From contig CAIQGU010000130.1 of NCBI GenBank assembly GCA_903871435.1, forward strand, positions 1 through 8,958: a stretch of DNA of 8,958 nt, in the 5' to 3' direction. The stretch is from an uncultured Burkholderiales bacterium. Lineage in GTDB: Bacteria > Pseudomonadota > Gammaproteobacteria > Burkholderiales > Burkholderiaceae_F. Positions 1-6,492 of this stretch are shown here, one piece after another. The stretch's first letter is position 1. Each line of letters opens with the position of its first letter. A program made the translations under genes and the position numbers. Below the pieces are notes generated by a model, which saw nothing but the letters and a program-made list of their open reading frames with translations, ran no database searches and was not told the origin of the DNA.

Positions 1-1269
<1,269 letters not shown>

Positions 1270-1293
1270 TCAGGCGCGCAGTCAGACGCGCGA

Positions 1294-1785
1294 TCAAACG
1301 CGCAAAACGCGCTCGCCACGGCCGATGCCCGAGCTGCCCGTGCGCACGGTTTCGAGGATGGCGGTGCGGTCGAGGGCGCGCAGGAAGGCATCGATCTTGT
1401 CGGTGGCGCCGGTCAGTTCGATGGTGTAGGTTTTTTCAGTGACATCGACAATGCGGCCGCGGAAGATATCGGCCATGCGCTTCATCTCGTCGCGTTCCTT
1501 GCCCACCGCACGCACCTTGATGAGCATGAGCTCGCGCTCGGTAAAGTCCGCCTCGGTGAGGTCGACCACCTTTACCACCTCGATCAGCCGGTTCAGGTGC
1601 TTGGTGATCTGCTCGATGATGTCGTCGGATCCGGCCGTGACGATGGTCATGCGCGACAGGGATGCATCCTCCGTGGGCGCAACGGTGAGGGTCTCGATGT
1701 TGTAGCCGCGCGCGGAGAAAAGGCCGACCACCCGCGACAGGGCGCCCGGCTCGTTTTCCAGCAATACGGAAATGATGTGCCGCAT
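1294..1785 (-). CDS. ilvH: Acetolactate synthase small (regulatory) subunit
   Basis: This is the regulatory partner of the IlvI catalytic subunit. It raises activity and gives feedback inhibition by valine. The protein is 163 residues, the normal IlvH length. An ACT domain spans about residues 3-75, with LLENEPGALSRVVGLFSARG near the start; G14 and N29 correspond to the residues that bind valine in E. coli IlvH. The C-terminal half (about 80-163) is the ALS_ss_C domain, with ELMLIKV and the AFLRAL segment. The chosen ATG (1785-1783) shares its A with the ilvI stop (TGATG) and has a strong GGAGGA at 1797-1792, so translation is coupled and a near 1:1 subunit ratio is likely. The open frame continues upstream inside ilvI, but that extension is a shadow of ilvI. 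Confidence 0.96.
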   Translation of the reverse strand: MRHIISVLLENEPGALSRVVGLFSARGYNIETLTVAPTEDASLSRMTIVTAGSDDIIEQITKHLNRLIEVVKVVDLTEADFTERELMLIKVRAVGKERDEMKRMADIFRGRIVDVTEKTYTIELTGATDKIDAFLRALDRTAILETVRTGSSGIGRGERVLRV

Positions 1786-3629
1786 CACAGATCCTCCGCG
1801 CCGAGGATCATTTCCGTCAGGCCCTTGCCTGCGCGCACCATGGGCCAGACGTTCTCGGTCTGGTCGGTGATGAAGTCCATGAACACCAGCCGGTCCTTGT
1901 AGGTGGTGAACGCCTCGCGCAGCGCCGGCTCGACATCCTTGGGGTCTTCGATGCGCATGCCGACGTGCCCGTAGCTCTCGGCCAGCTTGACGAAATCGGG
2001 CAGCGCATCCATGTACGACTCGGAATAGCGGCCGCCGTACTCCAGCTGCTGCCACTGCCGCACCATGCCCAGGTAGCGATTGTTCAGGTTGACGATCTTG
2101 GGCGTGAAGCGGTACTGCTTGCAGGTGGAGAGCTCCTGGATGTTCATCTGGATGGAAGACTCGCCGGTGATGACCGCGACCGTTGCATCCGGGTTGGCCA
2201 TCTGCACGCCCATGGCGTAGGGCAGGCCCACACCCATGGTCCCCAGCCCGCCGGAGTTGATCCAGCGGCGCGGCTTGTCGAAACGGTAATACTGGGCCGC
2301 CCACATCTGGTGCTGGCCGACGTCCGACGTGATGAAGGCATCGCCCCGGGTGATTTCCCAGAGCTTCTCCACCACGTACTGCGGCTTGATCACCTTGGAG
2401 CTGTTTTCGTACTTGAGACAGTCGCGCGCGCGCCACTGTTCCACCTGCTTCCACCAGGATTCGAGAGCGCGCGCGTCGGGCCGGGTGGACGATGCCTCGA
2501 GCTGGGACAGGATTTCGCCCAGCACCTCGCGCACGTCGCCCACGATGGGCACGTCGACCTTGACGCGCTTGGAGATGGACGAGGGATCGATATCGACGTG
2601 GATGATCTTGCGCGGGTTCTGCGCGAAATGCTTGGGGTCGCCGATGACGCGGTCGTCGAAGCGCGCGCCCACCGCCAGCAGGACGTCGCAGTTCTGCATG
2701 GCCTGGTTGGCCTCGATGGTGCCGTGCATGCCGGGCATGCCCAGGAATTTACGGTCGGACGCGCGGTACGCGCCCAGGCCCATCAGCGTGTTGGTGATGG
2801 GGAAACCCAGGAGGTCGACAAGGCGGGTGAGCTGCTCCGCGGCATTGGCCAGGATGACGCCGCCGCCGGTATAGATCATGGGACGCTGGGCGCTCAGCAG
2901 CAGCTGCACGGCCTTCTTGATCTGGCCGGCGTGGCCCTTGACCACGGGGTTGTACGAGCGCATGACGAGGTCGCGCGGGTACGAAAAGACGTGCTGCTTG
3001 ACCGTGATGTCCTTGGGTATGTCCACCAGCACCGGGCCGGGCCGGCCGCTGGTGGCGATGTGAAATGCCTTGCGCATGGTGCTGGCAAGCTCGGCAACAT
3101 CCTTGACCAGGAAGTTATGCTTGACGCAGGGTCGCGTGATGCCAACCGTGTCGCATTCCTGGAACGCATCCTGGCCGATGGCGTGGGTGGGGACCTGTCC
3201 CGAGATGATCACCATCGGGATGGAATCCATGTACGCGGTGGCAATGCCGGTTACGGCGTTGGTCACGCCCGGGCCGCTGGTCACCAGGCACACACCCACC
3301 TTCTGGCTCGAGCGCGAATAGGCATCTGCCGCGTGAACGGCAGCCTGCTCGTGGCGCACCAGCACGTGCTGGAAGTATTCCTGCTTGAATATGGCGTCGT
3401 AGATATACAAGACGGCGCCACCGGGATAGCCAAACACGTGTCGCACGCCCTCTTCTTGAAGGCAGCGCACCAGAATTTCCGCACCCGTAATGGGGGCTTC
3501 GGCAAGATCTGGACCCTGCTCGGATGCCGGCACAGCTTGCGGCGCGCGATGCGAATCGCTTCGGGAAAACTTGGGGGGGGAATCCGCCGCAATGGGGGCG
3601 GGAGCCGCGTCGTGGGCCAGGGATCGCAT
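1785..3629 (-). CDS. ilvI: Acetolactate synthase large (catalytic) subunit
   Basis: The thiamine-diphosphate enzyme condenses pyruvate with pyruvate or 2-oxobutyrate, the first common step of branched-chain amino acid synthesis. The product is 614 residues, longer than the usual ~570-600 because about 47 Ala/Pro-rich residues precede the N-terminal ThDP-binding domain (ITGAEILVRCLQEEGV, from residue 47). Catalytic Glu94 is in RHEQAA; GYPGGAVLYIYDA is at 68-80. The central FAD/DHS-like domain lies at about 235-375, and the C-terminal ThDP/Mg domain at about 420-600 with SDVGQHQMW and LNNRYLGMVRQWQ. The metal motif reads GES (489-491) instead of GDG or the GEG I recall from related species. The ATG at 3629-3627 was chosen for its AGAGGA at 3640-3635; the frame remains open upstream to 3917 but lacks a comparable start signal. 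First gene of ilvIHC. Confidence 0.95.
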   Translation of the reverse strand: MRSLAHDAAPAPIAADSPPKFSRSDSHRAPQAVPASEQGPDLAEAPITGAEILVRCLQEEGVRHVFGYPGGAVLYIYDAIFKQEYFQHVLVRHEQAAVHAADAYSRSSQKVGVCLVTSGPGVTNAVTGIATAYMDSIPMVIISGQVPTHAIGQDAFQECDTVGITRPCVKHNFLVKDVAELASTMRKAFHIATSGRPGPVLVDIPKDITVKQHVFSYPRDLVMRSYNPVVKGHAGQIKKAVQLLLSAQRPMIYTGGGVILANAAEQLTRLVDLLGFPITNTLMGLGAYRASDRKFLGMPGMHGTIEANQAMQNCDVLLAVGARFDDRVIGDPKHFAQNPRKIIHVDIDPSSISKRVKVDVPIVGDVREVLGEILSQLEASSTRPDARALESWWKQVEQWRARDCLKYENSSKVIKPQYVVEKLWEITRGDAFITSDVGQHQMWAAQYYRFDKPRRWINSGGLGTMGVGLPYAMGVQMANPDATVAVITGESSIQMNIQELSTCKQYRFTPKIVNLNNRYLGMVRQWQQLEYGGRYSESYMDALPDFVKLAESYGHVGMRIEDPKDVEPALREAFTTYKDRLVFMDFITDQTENVWPMVRAGKGLTEMILGAEDL

Positions 3630-3634
3630 GGTAA

Positions 3635-3640
3635 TCCTCT
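3635..3640 (-). promoter_or_regulatory. Shine-Dalgarno deciding the ilvI start
   Basis: AGAGGA on the minus strand sits five bases before the ATG at 3629-3627. It fixes this ATG as the start in a frame that is open for a further 96 codons upstream. Confidence 0.7.
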
Positions 3641-3717
3641 CAAGGTCCTTCTGGAGATTGATCGGACGCCGTTCAGTACCCGCTCGTGACGAGGTGATCG
3701 GCGAAGATGAGCCCAAT

Positions 3718-3746
3718 ACGATAGCGCAGCGCGCCAATTTGCGCAA
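3718..3746 (-). promoter_or_regulatory. Candidate sigma-70 promoter for ilvIHC
   Basis: On the minus strand TTGCGC (3746-3741) and TATCGT (3723-3718) are separated by exactly 17 bases. The match to TTGACA/TATAAT is partial (3 of 6 and 4 of 6), as is common for regulated promoters in GC-rich genomes. It would start transcription near 3711 and give an untranslated leader of about 80 bases before ilvI. No leader peptide rich in Ile, Leu or Val codons and no attenuator with a T-tract was found in that leader. This is a by-eye prediction only. Confidence 0.35.
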
Positions 3747-3749
3747 ATT
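3736..3749. promoter_or_regulatory. Perfect 14-bp palindrome, putative operator
   Basis: AATTTGCGCAAATT is identical on both strands. It is an AT-rich dyad in a GC-rich region, between the divergent ilvI and sigma-factor genes, and it covers the proposed -35 box of the ilvI promoter. That placement fits a dimeric regulator acting on ilvIHC, the sigma-factor gene, or both. The identity of the regulator cannot be read from the sequence. Confidence 0.4.
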
Positions 3750-3915
3750 TGTTCGCGTTGGCCGTATCATTCCTGCCCACGACGACCGGCCGAAATGCAC
3801 CCCAAAGGGGCTACGAGCGGTGCCATTGTTACGTTCTGATACGATCGCTCGCCGATTTGCCCGCCGCCCGCCTGTTCGCGGCAGGTCCACTGCCCCGGCA
3901 GGCACAAGCTGATTC

Positions 3916-4479
3916 ATGGCGACCCGCGCAGAACTTTCCGAATTCCTTGCCGGCGCGGAGCGGCGCGCCTACAAACAGGCGCTTTTCGCGGTTCGCGACC
4001 AGGACAATGCCCTCGACATCGTCCAGGACGCCATGTCGCGGCTCTGCGAAAGCTACAGCGACCGCCCGGTCAACGAGCTACCGCTGCTGTTCACCCGGAT
4101 TGTGCAAAATGCCGTCCTGGATTTTTTTCGCCGCCAAAAGGTCAGATCCACCTGGGTAACGCTGTTTTCCGCCCTTTCCAGCCACGATGGGGACGAAACG
4201 GACCCGTTGGAGTCGCTGGAGGCTCAGCCGGACTCCGCAGCAGCGGAAAGCGCTCAGGATCAGGTAGAGCGGATTCAGGTCATCGGAATCATTGAACAAG
4301 AGATCTCCCGCCTGCCGGCACGTCAACGGGAAGCCTTCCTGCTGCGTTATTGGGAGGATCTTGACGTCGCGGAAACGGCGGCAACGATGAAATGTTCGGA
4401 GGGCAGCGTGAAAACACACTGCTCGCGTGCCACGCAGGCACTTGCCAAGGCCCTGCGGTCCCGAGGTATTCAACTATGA
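3916..4479 (+). CDS. ECF-type RNA polymerase sigma factor
   Basis: The 187-residue protein has the two-domain layout of an extracytoplasmic-function sigma factor. Region 2 spans about residues 12-78 (AERRAYKQALFAVRDQDNA, then VQDAM and LLFTRIVQNAVLDFFRRQK, the helix that contacts the -10 element). An acidic, Ala-rich linker covers about 85-118. Region 4 spans about 123-180 with LPARQREAFLLRYWEDLD and a helix-turn-helix ending in GSVKTHCSRATQAL. It would direct polymerase to a small dedicated regulon. The ATG at 3916 has only a distant GGCAGG upstream, so translation may be weak. Its stop overlaps the next gene's start as ATGA. The next gene encodes a membrane protein, the position normally held by an anti-sigma factor. 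It is divergent from ilvI. The signal that activates it is unknown. Confidence 0.88.
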   Translation: MATRAELSEFLAGAERRAYKQALFAVRDQDNALDIVQDAMSRLCESYSDRPVNELPLLFTRIVQNAVLDFFRRQKVRSTWVTLFSALSSHDGDETDPLESLEAQPDSAAAESAQDQVERIQVIGIIEQEISRLPARQREAFLLRYWEDLDVAETAATMKCSEGSVKTHCSRATQALAKALRSRGIQL

Positions 4480-4898
4480 ACGAAGCAGAATTCGCCTACC
4501 GTATCCGCCAGGCCCTGGATGAAGGTGCCAATCAGATCGACTATACGGTCAGCCTGCGTCTGGAGATGCTCCGCAAACGCGCCCTGGATCGCAGCGTCGC
4601 CACCGCGTCGGCCCCGCTATGGGTGCCCGCGCTCCAGGTGGCTGCGGCCGGTGGCAGCGGCATCTCCAGCGGGCGCGCCGGATTTTCGGCCTGGATGTTT
4701 CGTTTTGGTGTGGTGGCTCCCCTGGTCGCGCTGGCCATCGGCATCGTCGGTATCAAGCAGTGGCAGAGCGATAACCTCGTCGCTGAAGTGGCTGACCTGG
4801 ATTTTGCGGTACTTCTCGATGACACGCCGATCGATACCTATGCACACAGCGGCTTTGGCGAGTACCTGAAGACGGAGCAGGCGGCCAGCGCGATGTAA
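4476..4898 (+). CDS. DUF3619-family single-pass membrane protein, candidate anti-sigma partner
   Basis: The product is 140 residues. The N-terminal part (about 1-50) is soluble, charged and helical, beginning MNEAEFAYRIRQALDEG. Residues 51-70 are a Gly/Ser/Ala-rich linker. One clear transmembrane helix lies at about 77-94 (FGVVAPLVALAIGIVGI). The remaining ~45 residues are acidic, with DLDFAVLLDDTPID, and would be outside the inner membrane if the N-terminus is cytoplasmic. This matches what I know as DUF3619, which in betaproteobacteria regularly follows a sigma factor and precedes DUF3106. Its ATG overlaps the sigma stop (ATGA), so production is coupled. Topology and position resemble RseA-type anti-sigma factors, but I see no recognised anti-sigma domain; that role is inferred. 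The family call is from memory. Confidence 0.75.
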   Translation: MNEAEFAYRIRQALDEGANQIDYTVSLRLEMLRKRALDRSVATASAPLWVPALQVAAAGGSGISSGRAGFSAWMFRFGVVAPLVALAIGIVGIKQWQSDNLVAEVADLDFAVLLDDTPIDTYAHSGFGEYLKTEQAASAM

Positions 4899-4969
4899 TG
4901 CCAACGTCGGATACCCAGGATAACCGTTCGCGCTGCCCCACCGCTTCCCAAGCCGCCGTTTCACTGTAA
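4898..4969 (+). CDS. Possible 23-codon small ORF between DUF3619 and DUF3106 genes
   Basis: The DUF3619 stop TAA is the first part of TAATG, and the ATG (4898-4900) opens a 23-codon frame that begins MPTSDTQDN and ends at TAA 4967-4969. It occupies most of the 84-base gap and stops 13 bases before the DUF3106 GTG. The peptide is polar with one Cys and no membrane segment, and I recognise no family. It may be a translational relay that carries ribosomes from DUF3619 to DUF3106, whose own start has no clear Shine-Dalgarno, or it may be chance. Its frame differs from that of DUF3106, so it is not simply an N-terminal extension. Confidence 0.25.
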   Translation: MPTSDTQDNRSRCPTASQAAVSL

Positions 4970-4982
4970 AGACAACCAACCC

Positions 4983-5612
4983 GTGAAAGCTGCCGGCTCC
5001 CTGCTACACAAGTCAATCGGCGCCTGCGTCGTCGCGTGCGCGGCGCTTTTGTGCGGACGTGTGGCCGCGCTGGACCCCGCCAAGCCGCGCGCGACCAACG
5101 CGGTGTCAGCGCATGCTCCGAGCTGGTCGCAACTCACCGCTGATCAGCGCGATGCGCTGTCTCCCCTCGCAGGCGAATGGGATGGATTCGACGCGGCACG
5201 CAAGAAAAAATGGCTGGATATTGCCGTGCGCTACAAGGACCTGTCGCCCGAGGGCCAGCAAAAGATGCACGAGCGCATGCCGGATCTGGCCAAGCTCACG
5301 CCAGAGCAACGCAAGACCGCCCGCGAGAATTTCAAGAAGGCTTATGCGTTGCCGCCGGAAAAACGGCGCGAGCTGACCCAGCAATTTCAGGACTTGCCCG
5401 AGGAAAAAAAGCGCGAGCTTGCGGAAAACGCCCGCAAAAAGCCGGCCCCGGCGCCGCGCCGCCCCGGTGCGATAGATTCGTCGAAGAATCCCGCCGCGGG
5501 CGCGGAACGGGGCCGGCAAAACCGCGCCTCCGGCCCCGCCGCGGCAGCACCAGCGGCCGTCACGGGGTCGCCGGCAATTCCCGTTGCAAACCCGGCAGCT
5601 CGCGACTACTGA
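4983..5612 (+). CDS. Exported DUF3106 protein with 18-residue helical repeats
   Basis: The product is 209 residues from a GTG start. Residues 1-29 form a signal peptide (basic start, hydrophobic CVVACAALLC, likely cut after VAA), so the protein should be periplasmic. Residues 48-150 match DUF3106. The domain is built from roughly 18-residue units, each opening with an LTxxQ-like signature: LTADQR at 51, FDAAR at 69, LSPEGQ at 87, LTPEQR at 105, LPPEKR at 123, then LPEEKK at 138. This resembles the LTxxQ motifs of CpxP/Spy-type periplasmic stress proteins, an analogy and not a proven homology. Residues 152-209 are a disordered, Pro/Ala-rich basic tail. No lipobox is present. It follows the sigma factor and DUF3619 on the same strand, suggesting a sensor or chaperone that works with them. 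The start has a weak Shine-Dalgarno (TAAAGAC). Confidence 0.78.
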   Translation: MKAAGSLLHKSIGACVVACAALLCGRVAALDPAKPRATNAVSAHAPSWSQLTADQRDALSPLAGEWDGFDAARKKKWLDIAVRYKDLSPEGQQKMHERMPDLAKLTPEQRKTARENFKKAYALPPEKRRELTQQFQDLPEEKKRELAENARKKPAPAPRRPGAIDSSKNPAAGAERGRQNRASGPAAAAPAAVTGSPAIPVANPAARDY

Positions 5613-5632
5613 TATTGGCAATGCGGTCCCTT

Positions 5633-5651
5633 GCGCATGCGCCGCATGCGC
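5633..5651 (+). other. Stem-loop between DUF3106 and ACBP genes
   Basis: GCGCATGC (5633-5640) and GCATGCGC (5644-5651) are exact inverted copies around GCC, an 8-bp stem. It begins 20 bases after the DUF3106 stop. No run of T follows, so it is a poor intrinsic terminator; it may protect the 3' end of the sigma-operon transcript or be a protein-binding dyad. Confidence 0.3.
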
Positions 5652-5703
5652 TGCATCAGCGCTGACCTATCATTGCAACGTTCTTCACCTACCCGCAATT
5701 GCC

Positions 5704-5973
5704 ATGGCCAATACCGATCCCAACCTGCAGTCCCGTTTCCTCGCTGCCGTCGAGCAGTCCAAGAACCTTGCCGAGCGGCCCGACAGCGCAACTCTGCTCA
5801 AGCTCTATGCGCTCTTCAAACAGGCCAGCGAGGGTGACGTCAGCGGCGAAAAGCCCGGGGCAATGGATTTTGTGGGCGCCGCCAAATGGACCGCGCGCGA
5901 CGCCCTGCGCGGAACCGCAACTGCCGAGGCGATGACGCGATATATCGCCCTGGTCGAGGAACTGAGCAGCTAG
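5704..5973 (+). CDS. Acyl-CoA-binding protein (ACBP/DBI family)
   Basis: The 89-residue product spans one complete four-helix ACBP domain, a small cytosolic carrier that binds medium- and long-chain acyl-CoA esters. The hallmark is LYALFKQASEGDV followed by KPGAMDFVGAAKW and, near the end, YIALVEEL. The ligand-contacting residues of animal ACBP appear as Tyr35, Lys39, Lys61 and Tyr80. The ATG at 5704 gives the family length; the frame continues upstream for 40 codons, but that part is Cys/Ala-rich and not ACBP-like. No clear Shine-Dalgarno precedes the start. The gene is convergent with a PHA-system gene only 15 bases away, so a role in acyl-CoA supply or buffering for storage-polymer metabolism is plausible. 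ACBP is universal in eukaryotes but patchy in bacteria, so past horizontal transfer is possible. Confidence 0.9.
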   Translation: MANTDPNLQSRFLAAVEQSKNLAERPDSATLLKLYALFKQASEGDVSGEKPGAMDFVGAAKWTARDALRGTATAEAMTRYIALVEELSS

Positions 5974-5994
5974 TCTGGCGCGCGACGCCTAGAC
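5973..5994. terminator. Imperfect inverted repeat between convergent genes
   Basis: GTCTGGCG (5973-5980) faces CGCCTAGAC (5986-5994), pairing over eight bases with one bulged T and a five-base loop. It spans the 15-base gap between the stop codons of the convergent ACBP and PHA-system genes, where a two-way terminator would be expected. There is no T-tract, so the assignment is weak. Confidence 0.25.
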
Positions 5995-6342
5995 CGGTGC
6001 TTCGGCGCTTGCTGCGCCGTCCGCGCTTGCCACCGCTGGCGGCTCCACCGGCGCCACGGCCGCGCTCTTGGCCAGCAATTTTTCGAGGTGACTGCTCACG
6101 CTCTGCTCTATGGTGCCCTTGAAGCCCTTGAGCAGGAATCCGAGCCGTATTTCCACGGCAATCTGGGTGGGACTGACCTCGATACGGCCGTCGACTCCGC
6201 TGCGCTGAAAATGCAGCGTGTCGCCCTGCCACTTGCATGTAAGTGCATACTCCCGCGCGAGATCGTCCGCTGCAGCCTGAGCGGCGGCCTTGGCGCGGCT
6301 GAGCGGCAGGCCGTGGGGACGTGCAATGCGAATATCGGCCAT
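5989..6342 (-). CDS. Polyhydroxyalkanoic acid system (PHA granule region) family protein
   Basis: The 117-residue protein matches the small family annotated as polyhydroxyalkanoic acid system protein (PHA_gran_rgn), found near PHA genes and thought to be associated with storage granules; its molecular role is not settled. Residues 1-45 carry the conserved start MADIRIARPHGLPLSRAKAA and a helix with AADDLAREY. Residues 38-80 form alternating strands (CKWQGDTLHFQRSGVDGRIEV, then VEIRLGFLLKGFKGTIE). A C-terminal helix with IEQSVSSHLEKLLAK follows, and the last ~25 residues are an Ala/Pro-rich disordered tail. The fold resembles a small SRPBCC-like or beta-sheet protein, but I cannot confirm this. 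The ATG at 6342-6340 has no strong Shine-Dalgarno. Convergent with ACBP and about 1.8 kb from phaZ, which supports a storage-polymer context. Confidence 0.82.
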   Translation of the reverse strand: MADIRIARPHGLPLSRAKAAAQAAADDLAREYALTCKWQGDTLHFQRSGVDGRIEVSPTQIAVEIRLGFLLKGFKGTIEQSVSSHLEKLLAKSAAVAPVEPPAVASADGAASAEAPV

Positions 6343-6429
6343 GGGTGAAAAATCCAGGAAGCGGGAAATTGAGCAGGCGGGCAGGCCTGCAATCGTAGTG
6401 CAGATTACCGGCCCGCGCGCTACACCCGC

Positions 6430-6477
6430 ATTGGCATTTTCAGCGACATTGGCGGCGCAATTGGCGGCGCCATTGGC
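6430..6477. repeat. Short tandem repeat, four ATTGGC copies with 18/12/12 spacing
   Basis: ATTGGC occurs at 6430, 6448, 6460 and 6472. The last three copies form 12-base units (ATTGGCGGCGCA, ATTGGCGGCGCC, ATTGGCATCATC). They lie in the 150-base gap between the stop of the hydroxyacid dehydrogenase and the start of the PHA-system gene, upstream of the latter. Regular spacing close to one helical turn suits an array of protein sites, but slippage or chance cannot be excluded. No coding frame with a start is found across it. Confidence 0.35.
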
Positions 6478-6492
6478 ATCATCACGCTCGCG

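Noticed and set aside
1965..3689. 574-codon open frame on the plus strand
   Set aside because: Antisense shadow of ilvI, rich in Asp-His-Gly-Val-Ala, with no protein family features.
3630..3711. Leader peptide or attenuator for ilvIHC
   Set aside because: No short ORF with clustered Ile/Leu/Val codons and no stem followed by a T-tract on the minus strand; only a trivial CTCG/CGAG stem.
3630..3917. 96-codon upstream extension of ilvI
   Set aside because: Open frame only; no conserved sequence, and AGAGGA in front of 3629 marks the real start. It would also run through the proposed promoter.
4983..5072. Lipoprotein signal in the DUF3106 protein (Cys24)
   Set aside because: The residues before Cys are ALL, with Leu at -1, which does not fit a lipobox; a signal peptidase I site after VAA is more likely.
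5584..5703. 40-codon upstream extension of the ACBP gene
   Set aside because: Cys/Ala-rich and unlike the family; the ATG at 5704 gives the exact domain length, and the extension overlaps the DUF3106 end.
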